From Acidobacteriota bacterium (GTDB lineage Bacteria > Acidobacteriota > UBA6911 > RPQK01 > JADFOI01): 22,167 nt of DNA. The notes beneath the pieces are model-generated. The model was not told where the DNA came from. It searched no databases and saw only the letters and a program-made list of their open reading frames with translations. The stretch covers positions 1 through 22,167 of the forward strand of contig JACZQQ010000015.1 in assembly GCA_022545645.1 (NCBI GenBank), given 5' to 3'. Positions within the stretch are counted from its first letter, which is position 1. Each line of letters starts with the position of its first letter. Of the stretch, positions 14,310 through 21,355 are shown piece by piece. The translations under genes and the position numbers were made by a program.

Positions 14310-15112
14310 CCGGGATTATTCATGACGAACCAGAAAATGAGCAGGGTGACCACATCAAAGAGGGCATGAGCAACGATAGGGGCCACCAAATTCCGTCGCC
14401 AGATGTAAAGAAGCCCAAAACATAGTCCAAGAATTCCCGCTCCAACCGCGTTATCGATTCCCTGCACAGCATGCCCAAAAGCAAAAAAGAGACTCCATAG
14501 GGTGAGTCCCACAATGATCCCCACTCGACGACCGTCCTGTTCACTCGGGGAGCGACCCGAAATTCTTAAAAAAGGCATGAGAAGGATTGCTCCCAAATAA
14601 CGCTCAAACCGATCCAGGACAAAGGCCCGCTGGATCTCCTCCTTGATACCTCCCACATAAATGCTGCTGATCAAAAACAGCAGCAGGACACCATAACTTT
14701 CGATCAACTCCAGTAGCGGGTTACTGGTGGAGACATAATCAGGCAAGAAGAAGTTAAAGAAGATGTTCACCAAAAGAGTGGACCCGAAAAGCAAGGGTAA
14801 ACAACCGATGCCCAGTAGGATTTCCCAGCCAGGATTGTTCCAAATCCAACCGATGTTGCGCAGGCTTTCTCCCCGAGATCGCAAAAGAAGGACGATAAAA
14901 CACAGGGTGATGCAAGCCTCTGAAGCCATGAACAGAAACAGAATCCGAGTATCACTTAGAATCCCAGCACTCCCGACATTCAAGAAAATGAAGCCGATCT
15001 GAACTAAAACGGGTCCGGCAAGGGCCACCAACAGGACTTCAAAGAGCGCCCAAAACCGACGAATAAAGTCCTCTCCTGTCCCGGTGGCGGGCTGTGGATG
15101 TGATGGTTCCAT
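14306..15112 (-). CDS. CPBP-family intramembrane metalloprotease
   Basis: 268 residues, hydrophobic throughout with about seven predicted membrane segments (25-45, 57-78, 96-120, 140-156, 173-183, 197-212, 223-237 and 244-262 by eye). The CPBP (Abi/Rce1-like) motifs are present: EE at 158-159 in KEEIQRAFVLDRF, His214 in FAFGH, and HALFD at 249-253. Members cleave or process membrane proteins or prenylated substrates; the substrate here is unknown. The C-terminal residues MNNPG are encoded by the repeat end at 14307-14324. Convergent with rnc, with stops overlapping by four bases. Confidence 0.85.
   Translation of the reverse strand: MEPSHPQPATGTGEDFIRRFWALFEVLLVALAGPVLVQIGFIFLNVGSAGILSDTRILFLFMASEACITLCFIVLLLRSRGESLRNIGWIWNNPGWEILLGIGCLPLLFGSTLLVNIFFNFFLPDYVSTSNPLLELIESYGVLLLFLISSIYVGGIKEEIQRAFVLDRFERYLGAILLMPFLRISGRSPSEQDGRRVGIIVGLTLWSLFFAFGHAVQGIDNAVGAGILGLCFGLLYIWRRNLVAPIVAHALFDVVTLLIFWFVMNNPG
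14307..14324 (+). repeat. Solo repeat end at the rnc stop codon
   Basis: TAGCCGGGATTATTCATG: the first three bases are the rnc stop. It matches the terminal repeat of the element at 21356-21604 (AGCCGGGAGTATTCATA on the minus strand) and the solo end at 194-210. No internal part of the element is present. Confidence 0.6.
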
Positions 15113-15214
15113 GGAGCCAACATTCTACGACAAACGCATGATAAGGAAACCAGACTCTCTACCGGTTGGATCTGCCAACCCGTTGTGCTCATGGGGCCTC
15201 CCCGAATCGTACAC

Positions 15215-15285
15215 TTGTGCTTTTGTGCTTTCGTGCTTTCGCATTGAGGACTTATTTTGAATCTCGTGCTTCGGATTTCGTGCTT
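15215..15285. repeat. 8-bp tandem repeat (TTGTGCTT/TCGTGCTT) and scattered units
   Basis: Three 8-bp units at 15215-15238 (TTGTGCTT twice, then TCGTGCTT) and two more CGTGCTT words at 15265 and 15279. It occupies the spacer between the divergent CPBP and outer-membrane genes (15113-15375). The rest of that spacer shows only the -10 at 15342. Confidence 0.7.
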
Positions 15286-15341
15286 TTGAATGGGGGATCT
15301 CTCTCGCTCCCCACATGAGGGGCACCTCTAGAAAATCCGGG

Positions 15342-15347
15342 TATAAT
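15342..15347 (+). promoter_or_regulatory. -10 element (TATAAT) for the outer-membrane protein gene
   Basis: Perfect TATAAT in GGGTATAATGAG. No convincing -35 at 16-18 bases upstream. Transcription would start near 15354, giving a leader of about 22 bases before ATG 15376. Confidence 0.5.
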
Positions 15348-15375
15348 GAGCCCCTGTATTGTTCTAAAGGAATTT

Positions 15376-16626
15376 ATGCTCAGGCGCTTTCTAACATTAT
15401 CGACTCTAGCGCTCTCCTTAATCACATCAGGTGTTGCCCAAAACAAAGAAAAGATCAAGCAACTGGCGCCGAGCGCCCAGGGGTCGACGGGCCTATTCAA
15501 TCTCTATCTGGCCGATACCTTGCGCCGCGGCGAAGTCAGTCTGGGCCTGAACATCACCCATTTCAATCGAGAACCGGGAGATCTCGACTTTACTCTCTTT
15601 CCAGTCTCAATCACCGTGGGCTTGCATGATCGCGTGGAGTTCTTTGTTGCCTGGGAAACTCACCGACGGGTCAATGGGAATGCCATAACAGTCAACAAAG
15701 TCGGGCCCGGAGATCCCATCGTCCCCGCCCGTCTGAACAATAGTCTGGGTAGCGTGGGCTTCTTCAATGACTCGCCTTTCCTGGACGTCGGCTCTGGCCA
15801 AGGCTCGGGTGAACTCCGGAGCGGGCTTAAATTCAATCTTCTTTCCGAAGTAAGGGGCAACCCCTTGAGCCTGGCCGTTCAGCCCATCATCAAATTTCCT
15901 CTATCCCAGAGCCGAACCCGCCTCTTGCAAGGTTTGACAAACGGCATCCTTGAAGCCGGATATGACTTTATCCTCTCCAAGAATGTGGCCCACGGAGGAA
16001 CCATCACCGGAAACTATGGCCATCTTTTTGCTGGGGACTCCCAGGGTATCCGTTTACAACACCGGACAAACTATGGCCTCGGTTTTGAGATGCCGATTGG
16101 CGCCGGAAGAGTCCGGGCCATTGGGGAGTTGGTGGGGAGTCGTTTCTTTGGAGAGAGAACCCAGGGAGCGAATCCCAAATCGCCGGTAGATCTCTACCTG
16201 GGTCTACGGATCTCCCTCGCCCGCTGGATCTCCCTCTCAGCCGCCTACAACCTCAATCTCAACACCATTAACGGGGATCTTCCGATTTACGATATCCCTT
16301 CCACAGGTCGATCGGGCTGGTTTCTTCAAGTGACCTTTCAGCGAAAAATTAATCGAGCTCCGAGCATCCGATGTCAGCCAAATCGCGTCATCATCGAGGA
16401 AGGAGAATCGACCACCATTCAGGCAGTCATCGTAGATTCGGATAACAGCTTACTCTCACTTACATGGAGAGCCAGCGCCGGAAGGATCTCCCAGCAAGGC
16501 ACCCGGGTCCTCTTTGACTCCACCGGGCTTCAGGTTGGAGAGTACACCGTGACAGCGGAGGTAGGCGACGGAGACCGCACGGCTTCCTGTTCGACCGACA
16601 TCACCGTCGAGAGTCCTGCACGATGA
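15376..16626 (+). CDS. Outer-membrane beta-barrel protein with C-terminal Ig/PKD-like domain
   Basis: 416 residues from ATG 15376; TAAAGGA at 15365-15371 and the signal peptide MLRRFLTLSTLALSLITSGVAQ support this start over the ATG at 15346, which lies inside the -10. Residues about 35-320 are alternating beta strands with porin character (SLGLNITHF, VEFFVAWETH, LRSGLKFNLL, EAGYDFILS, NYGLGFEMPI, LYLGLRISLARWISLSAAYNLNL). From about 325 (NRAPSIRCQPNRVIIEEGES) comes a single Ig/PKD-like domain with two cysteines, ending EYTVTAEVGDGDRTASCSTDITV. It resembles OmpA-type barrels in which the peptidoglycan-binding OmpA domain is replaced by this domain. Role: surface or periplasmic structure; no enzymatic motif. 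Confidence 0.7.
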   Translation: MLRRFLTLSTLALSLITSGVAQNKEKIKQLAPSAQGSTGLFNLYLADTLRRGEVSLGLNITHFNREPGDLDFTLFPVSITVGLHDRVEFFVAWETHRRVNGNAITVNKVGPGDPIVPARLNNSLGSVGFFNDSPFLDVGSGQGSGELRSGLKFNLLSEVRGNPLSLAVQPIIKFPLSQSRTRLLQGLTNGILEAGYDFILSKNVAHGGTITGNYGHLFAGDSQGIRLQHRTNYGLGFEMPIGAGRVRAIGELVGSRFFGERTQGANPKSPVDLYLGLRISLARWISLSAAYNLNLNTINGDLPIYDIPSTGRSGWFLQVTFQRKINRAPSIRCQPNRVIIEEGESTTIQAVIVDSDNSLLSLTWRASAGRISQQGTRVLFDSTGLQVGEYTVTAEVGDGDRTASCSTDITVESPAR

Positions 16627-16630
16627 ATGC

Positions 16631-16670
16631 CGTGCTGTCGTGCTGTCGTGCTGTCGTGCTGTCGTGCTGT
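16631..16670. repeat. 8-bp tandem repeat (CGTGCTGT)5
   Basis: Five perfect CGTGCTGT units, immediately downstream of the outer-membrane protein stop and upstream of the MITE at 16704. Single or double units recur inside the tlyA start (7464-7480, complement), at about 20425 and at about 21403. Confidence 0.9.
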
Positions 16671-16703
16671 CGTGAAGAATGAAAGCAGCGAAGGGCGACA
16701 CTT

Positions 16704-16977
16704 AGTGCCTCGTTTCATAAATACGGTAACGTTTGTGGCGAGCGCGACGGCGTCGAGTTTGCGAAGTGACGACGACGAGATGTCTATGCGCATCGCGGAG
16801 GAGGAGCGACAAAGAAATCGATGCCGTCCCGCCGCCACCCTTTGGGCTGAAGGGGTTGCGGGCGATCTCTGTGTCCCTTGTCGTCGCCGATGTCCCTGCA
16901 TCGCCTCCTCCTCGCTCCTTGACCTCGCCTCGCAAGCCCCTTCAGCAAACGTCATCGTATTTATGAAGCGAGACACT
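16704..16977. mobile_element. MITE-like element with 32-bp terminal inverted repeats
   Basis: AGTGCCTCGTTTCATAAATA... (16704-16735) and the complement at 16946-16977 match at 28 of 32 positions; all four differences are transitions. The 274-bp element also has a secondary internal inverted repeat (GCTGAAGGGG near 16846 and CCCCTTCAGC near 16937). The ORFs across it are short and low in coding character, so I call it non-coding and non-autonomous. No clear target-site duplication. It fills most of the 375-base gap between the barrel gene and the BNR gene and ends 24 bases before the latter's ATG. Confidence 0.8.
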
Positions 16978-17001
16978 TCGTCTTACAATTCGGTAAAATG
17001 A

Positions 17002-18939
17002 ATGGATAACATGCGAGTTATAGGTTTGTTCTTCTGGTTGTTCATCGTTGCCTTGAGTTCATGGGGTTTGTCCCAACCACGGGTTACTCCTCTTGGCCCC
17101 TATGGTGGCGACGTACGATCTTTAGCGGTCCATCCCCAGCGTCCCAAAGTCGTTTTCCTGGGGACATCCGATGGACAGATTTTTGTCTCTGAAGATGTTG
17201 GAGGGAGCTGGACTAAGTTAGCTCCGGGGCTCAACCGACGCAACCTGGTCATCGATAACCTGGCCTTCGATCCCCTCGATCCCGACACCCTCTATGCGGC
17301 AACCTGGGAACTGAAGAGTGACAAGGGGTGGCTTTTCCGAACCCGAGACGGTGGACAGACCTGGCAGGAAATTTCATTGAAACGCTTCAACAGTGCCATC
17401 CGAGCCATCGCTATATCCCCGTCCGATCCCCAGAGGATTGCTCTGGGCATTTCCGAAGGTGTCCTCCTCAGTCTGGACGGCGGACGAAGCTGGAATAGAA
17501 TCACTCGAGGCTACCGCAGCATGTACAATGTGGAGTCGCTGGCTTTCGATCCCAGAGATCCCGATACTCTTTACGTCGGAACCTGGCATCTGGGATTTAA
17601 GACGACCAATCTGGGAAAGAAATGGACGGCCATTCACAGCGGAATGATATCCGACAGCGATATGTTCTCCCTGCTGGTCAATCCCCAGAAACCTGAAGTC
17701 CTCTTCTCCAGTGCCTGTACCGGGATCTACAAGTCAGAAAATGGAGGACTCAACTGGAAGAAACTCAAGAACGGATTACCCAAGGAAGCAAAAAGAACCC
17801 GCACCCTCCATTTGGACCCTTCCAACCCCAATACTATTTATGCGGGCACCACGGTGGGGCTTTTTGTCTCCCATAACGCCGGCAGCAGCTGGAAGAAACT
17901 GCTTTCCGACGTTGTGATCAACACGGTCGCCACGGACCCGGAAGACCAGCAGGTCATCCTGGTGGGAGCGGATGATGCGGGTGTTCTGAAGAGCACGGAT
18001 GGAGGTTTAACCTTTCATCCAGCCAATAACGGATTTGTCCATCGCCAAGTGGTCGCGGTCACCTCCGATCCCCATCATCAAGACCACTACTACGCCAGTG
18101 TCTCCTCCGACGGACCTTATGGGGGATTTTTCTTCTCCCATGACCGGGGAATCACTTGGGAACTATACAATGAGGGCCTGGAGGATATCCTTCTGGCAGA
18201 TATCAAAACGATCTTACCGGCTGGTCTCACCCAGCGAGTCTATCTTGGAACCCGGCAGGGGATACTTGCAGGTATGCCCTCACGTGAACCGTGGCGGAGT
18301 ATCGACACCACCCATAATTTGGCCGTTTTAGACCTCACTTTCGTAGATACACGTGAAAAGGGGATCTTCCTAGCCACCGAAGAGGGGATCTTTCATCTGG
18401 ATCTCACAGAGAACAATTTAACCCACCTTGAGATCCCTGACCACGAGGGTAAAGTGAATTCGGTTTTTTATGATCCGAGTACGGCTCTCCTCTTAGCGGC
18501 TACCGACAAGGGGGTCTTTCGGTCCGAGAATGGTGGACAGACTTGGAGCAGGAAGGTCGAAGGACTTCCCAATGCGCCTATTCACGTATTAGAGAAAAGT
18601 GGGCAACGTCTCTTCTCCGGTACCCGCGATGGCCTTTTTGTCAGCGATGACGGGGGTGAGCAGTGGTCCAGGTCTGAAGATGTTTATCCGATTGACATCA
18701 TCGCCATTCAAGCCAATCCTATGGCAAGCAACCAAATCTTCGCCACTGACTCGGTATCGGGTCATCTCTTCTACACGAGCAATGGAGGTCATGAATGGGA
18801 AATCATCCAGCGGGGGCTCCACAGTTCCAGCATCGCCGCACTTGGCTTTAACGCATCAGGCGAGCTACTGGCTGGGACAATTTCCGATGGGATCTACCTG
18901 ATCGAACCCCCGGCTCAACAGACAGCCGAGGGGCGGTAG
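17002..18939 (+). CDS. Secreted BNR/sortilin-type beta-propeller protein
   Basis: 645 residues. Signal peptide (MRVIGLFFWLFIVALSSWGLS, from the second ATG at 17011; either ATG is possible). The rest is about ten BNR/Asp-box repeats, each S/T-x-D/N-x-G-x-x-W/F: SEDVGGSW, TRDGGQTW, SLDGGRSW, SENGGLNW, SHNAGSSW, STDGGLTF, SHDRGITW, SENGGQTW, SDDGGEQW, TSNGGHEW. Between them are DPxDPDTLYAAT-type strands. This is the VPS10/sortilin-like or Ycf48-like propeller architecture, often found in exported proteins that bind other proteins or polysaccharides. Sialidase catalytic residues are not evident, so I do not call a glycosidase. There is no Shine-Dalgarno; TACAAT (16984-16989) lies just upstream, beside the MITE end. 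The stop TAG is the edge of the hairpin at 18937. Confidence 0.85.
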   Translation: MDNMRVIGLFFWLFIVALSSWGLSQPRVTPLGPYGGDVRSLAVHPQRPKVVFLGTSDGQIFVSEDVGGSWTKLAPGLNRRNLVIDNLAFDPLDPDTLYAATWELKSDKGWLFRTRDGGQTWQEISLKRFNSAIRAIAISPSDPQRIALGISEGVLLSLDGGRSWNRITRGYRSMYNVESLAFDPRDPDTLYVGTWHLGFKTTNLGKKWTAIHSGMISDSDMFSLLVNPQKPEVLFSSACTGIYKSENGGLNWKKLKNGLPKEAKRTRTLHLDPSNPNTIYAGTTVGLFVSHNAGSSWKKLLSDVVINTVATDPEDQQVILVGADDAGVLKSTDGGLTFHPANNGFVHRQVVAVTSDPHHQDHYYASVSSDGPYGGFFFSHDRGITWELYNEGLEDILLADIKTILPAGLTQRVYLGTRQGILAGMPSREPWRSIDTTHNLAVLDLTFVDTREKGIFLATEEGIFHLDLTENNLTHLEIPDHEGKVNSVFYDPSTALLLAATDKGVFRSENGGQTWSRKVEGLPNAPIHVLEKSGQRLFSGTRDGLFVSDDGGEQWSRSEDVYPIDIIAIQANPMASNQIFATDSVSGHLFYTSNGGHEWEIIQRGLHSSSIAALGFNASGELLAGTISDGIYLIEPPAQQTAEGR

Positions 18940-18964
18940 CCCGGACTATGCATAATCCGGGCTA
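18937..18964. terminator. Stem-loop of two head-to-head repeat ends, overlapping the stop codon
   Basis: TAGCCCGGA (18937-18945) pairs perfectly with TCCGGGCTA (18956-18964) around CTATGCATAA. The first three bases are the TAG stop of the BNR gene. Each arm resembles the repeat-end motif TAGCCSGGANTATTCATA seen at 14307, 194 and 21356. No T tract, so termination is possible but unproven. Confidence 0.65.
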
Positions 18965-18980
18965 GACTCGAACTGCACTC

Positions 18981-19454
18981 ATGTCGATTTCTTATCTTTA
19001 TCTTTTGCTGGCCTTCACGGGCGCCCTCTTGTTCATATTGGCCCAGATCCTCCTGCGCAGACCGTGGCAATTGAAACCTACCGGAATTCAGAGTCTTCTG
19101 GAACAGGAAAGTCTTGCCGACCAGGAACTTGAGCTTGAACTGGACCAGGAATACCTTGTTCCCCTTGTCATTTACGAAGATGACTACCCCGCTTTCGGAA
19201 ATGTCATTCGACTGGTTTTAGAGAGTTTTTCCCTTGGACGTTTCCTGGAGGAGAGCGATTTTCAAGAAGCTCTGATCTCTCTTCGAGATTCTGTTTTTCA
19301 GTCAACCGACCCACAAGAGTTGGTCTCAACAATGTGTGTGATCGTGAACACCTTTGTCAGGGATCCCGATGTGGAATACCAATGCCGGCCGCATTTGAAG
19401 GTTCTGGTCGATCAGTTCTTGCGAGAGGTGGAAATCGCTCCGGATGAACCGTGA
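18981..19454 (+). CDS. Small membrane-anchored protein of unknown function
   Basis: 157 residues. One N-terminal membrane segment (about 4-24, YLYLLLAFTGALLFILAQILL) followed by a basic RR (26-27) and a cytoplasmic, acidic, helical domain (FGNVIRLVLESFSLGRFLEE, FQEALISLRDSVFQSTDPQELVSTM). Not recognised. Its last 43 bases overlap the 3' end of the convergent RDD gene. ATG 18981 has no clear ribosome binding site. The frame has normal codon use and no competing ORF, so I believe it is real. Confidence 0.65.
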   Translation: MSISYLYLLLAFTGALLFILAQILLRRPWQLKPTGIQSLLEQESLADQELELELDQEYLVPLVIYEDDYPAFGNVIRLVLESFSLGRFLEESDFQEALISLRDSVFQSTDPQELVSTMCVIVNTFVRDPDVEYQCRPHLKVLVDQFLREVEIAPDEP

Positions 19455-20368
19455 GTGATGGGAACAACTCGTGTCCCGGAAACGCGGTCGTGCGCACCCC
19501 GACACCAGGGGTCAAAGATACTCCAAAGTAGGCCCACCACAGTCGCGACCACGGGCAGAAAAAGGAAGATTCTAATCACAAGGGACTGAAACGGCACCGT
19601 CTCCGACTCTTCTCCCACCAACTGCAGATCAGTCAGGTACATGCCGGGTGTCTGGCCACTCAGGATAAGAAAAAAGAATGAATTGAGAAAGAAAAAAGAG
19701 AGCGCAACAACTATTCCCAGGTGTAGCGAATTCGCTGAAAAGAAGTCAAAGTTCAGAATCTTCGCCGCCGAGAAACTGAAGACAACGGCGATCAAGACAG
19801 GTAGAAAAATATCAATGATCCCGGCTAACATTCGAGAAAATAGAACTTCATGCGAGAGTCCGTTCTCGCTGGCAACCCGCTCTTCACTGGTGGAAGCGGA
19901 TAAATCTACAGGTTCTGGTACCGCAGGGACCTCCAGTGTCAACGCCTGCTGCTTGGGAAGGTGAGATCGAAGCCCTCTGCTGGTACCCAGGGGAGTTCGA
20001 AGCAAGGGTTTCTCCGCCAAAGGCCGCGACGCGCGCGCGTTCCTGGCAAAGGTGACAACTCTCTGCTTCTTCAATCCCGGGGCCGAGTCTCCCAAACTGT
20101 AATCAAAGAGAGGGCGCTTTCTTTCAGTCTTGGTGGCTTTCGGCTGCAGCCTCTTACGACCCTTTGGATCCTCTCTGCCCTCTTTCTCAGCGTGCTCAGC
20201 AAGCTTATGCCTGATCTGCAAACGCCAATCGTAAGTTTCCGATTCCCTGCGGGTAGTGGGTTGGCCTGATGTTCCTTTCGGTGCCTCCGTTCGGATAGGG
20301 GTAATCTCAATCCCGCACTGAGGACAGCTTTTCCCGGAAATCTGGATTCGACAACGAGGGCACTCCAC
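19412..20368 (-). CDS. Zinc-ribbon RDD-family membrane protein
   Basis: 318 residues. A short N-terminal zinc ribbon (Cys3, Cys6, Cys15, Cys18: CPRC...CPQC) is followed by a basic, low-complexity linker (about 25-165) and a C-terminal RDD domain with three membrane segments (about 185-206, 213-238, 270-290). RDD signatures: FSRMLAGIIDIFLPVLIAVV, ILSGQTPGMYLTDLQLV and FDPWCRGAHDRVSGTRVV. RDD proteins are proposed transporters or membrane adaptors; the zinc ribbon and linker lie in the cytoplasm. The 3' end overlaps the convergent gene at 18981 by 43 bases. It may share a transcript with the two minus-strand genes upstream (20514, 20877), although a 145-base repeat-rich gap separates them. Confidence 0.8.
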   Translation of the reverse strand: MECPRCRIQISGKSCPQCGIEITPIRTEAPKGTSGQPTTRRESETYDWRLQIRHKLAEHAEKEGREDPKGRKRLQPKATKTERKRPLFDYSLGDSAPGLKKQRVVTFARNARASRPLAEKPLLRTPLGTSRGLRSHLPKQQALTLEVPAVPEPVDLSASTSEERVASENGLSHEVLFSRMLAGIIDIFLPVLIAVVFSFSAAKILNFDFFSANSLHLGIVVALSFFFLNSFFFLILSGQTPGMYLTDLQLVGEESETVPFQSLVIRIFLFLPVVATVVGLLWSIFDPWCRGAHDRVSGTRVVPITHGSSGAISTSRKN

Positions 20369-20424
20369 CAGCCAATGCTAGCAAAGGGAGCCGATAGTTC
20401 CAGGTCGGAGCGCGCTTCCCGCGT

Positions 20425-20510
20425 TCGTGCTGTCGGTCGGTCAGGTGGTCAGGGATCTCCGGTCTGCGCTCAGTCCTCAGTCCTCATCAGTCAGTCCTTT
20501 CTTCCAGAGC
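20425..20510. repeat. Repeat-rich spacer with second copy of the 29-bp repeat
   Basis: Contains CGTGCTGTCGGTCGGTCAGGTGGTCAGG, then the second copy of the 29-bp repeat at 20458-20486 (27 of 29 identical to 3881-3909), then CATCAGTCAGTCCTTT. As at 3881, it sits downstream of a minus-strand gene and before the next minus-strand gene. Confidence 0.65.
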
Positions 20511-20513
20511 CGG

Positions 20514-20837
20514 TCAGCGGTCTCCTATTTTTAGCAATTCCTCCAGTTCATCACTACTCAGCAACTGGATCTTCTCCAGTCGCCGGGAAAAAGAAATCAG
20601 CTCCTCCAGATAGGCTTCTTCCCGATTGTCCTGTTCGGCCCTTCGGCGAGCTGCGGCGAAAGCCTGCGATATCTCCTGCCTGGGATACCCCTGAGGCGCC
20701 TTTTGGATGACCGCATTGAGTACGATGGTGTGAACCAGATCCACCTCGTAGTAACGCAGGAGAAGGATGGAGCCTGCAAAGATTGAGAGCAGGGTCACAA
20801 GGATGATGATGGTAGATTTCTTCACGGTCTCCAGCAT
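20514..20837 (-). CDS. Small membrane-anchored protein of unknown function
   Basis: 107 residues. A membrane anchor (about 8-28, STIIILVTLLSIFAGSILLLRYY) and a helical, charged cytoplasmic or periplasmic part (QEISQAFAAARRRAEQDNREEAYLEELISFSRRLEKIQLLSSDELEELLKI) that looks like a coiled coil. Not recognised. ATG 20837 follows the upstream gene by 39 bases, so the two probably form an operon. The 3' end runs into the repeat-rich spacer. Confidence 0.6.
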   Translation of the reverse strand: MLETVKKSTIIILVTLLSIFAGSILLLRYYEVDLVHTIVLNAVIQKAPQGYPRQEISQAFAAARRRAEQDNREEAYLEELISFSRRLEKIQLLSSDELEELLKIGDR

Positions 20838-20876
20838 GAGTGCTTCAATGTATCGATCGAGTACGCATGAACCCGG

Positions 20877-21335
20877 CTAGAGCAGCCTGAGCATGTCGAA
20901 ATAGGCATCATAATCAAGATCCAACTTGCGATCCTTAGCGTGACCCAACAAGGCACTCAGAAAGAAAGTGCGGATCCAACGCGGCAAAAGACGACTCTTC
21001 TTAGTCCGTCTATGAGCATAGGGATGTTTCAAGTAAAAGTTCGCAATCTCCCGAAGCTCTGGGTCCTCCTGCCGGATGATTTCTCTCAGTGAGAGATCTT
21101 TCACCCGACTCGGCTGCCCTCGGATGTCGACGCTGTAGTGATCCAGCTTCTCATCAATCTGTTGGCGATTTTGCTCAGCTGCCCGTGCTCTTTTGGCCAG
21201 AATGGTGGTGGCACTCTCATAGGTCGTCACACGATTGATGATGTTCGTACCCAGCGTCCTGCAAAAAATATAGTCTGGATAAGCCTGGAAAAAGTCGTGT
21301 GTTAACGTTCGAAGCCTTGCTTCCTCGCTCTCCAT
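20877..21335 (-). CDS. Conserved-looking protein of unknown function
   Basis: 152 residues, soluble, mostly helical, no signal peptide. Contains FQAYPDYIFCRTLGTNIINR, a basic middle (RRTKKSRLLPRWIRT) and the acidic end KLDLDYDAYFDMLRLL. Not recognised. Start ATG 21335; TAAGAT lies 9 bases upstream with no clear ribosome binding site. The stop TAG is followed by CCGGGTTCATGCG, a diverged version of the repeat-end stop context. Probably the first gene of a minus-strand unit with 20514, divergent from queC across the MITE at 21356. Confidence 0.55.
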   Translation of the reverse strand: MESEEARLRTLTHDFFQAYPDYIFCRTLGTNIINRVTTYESATTILAKRARAAEQNRQQIDEKLDHYSVDIRGQPSRVKDLSLREIIRQEDPELREIANFYLKHPYAHRRTKKSRLLPRWIRTFFLSALLGHAKDRKLDLDYDAYFDMLRLL

Positions 21336-21355
21336 CGAATGATCATCTTATCCTA

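Noticed and set aside
16631..16670. Possible CRISPR-like array
   Set aside because: Units are 8 bases, directly adjacent with no spacers, and no cas genes are present.
16530..17001. Overlapping ORFs on both strands in the gap before the BNR gene
   Set aside because: They translate the CGTGCTGT array and the MITE with its inverted ends; composition is repeat-driven and no start signal is present.
17002..18939. Sialidase or glycoside hydrolase activity for the BNR protein
   Set aside because: Asp boxes alone mark the propeller fold; I could not identify the arginine triad or catalytic acids of sialidases.
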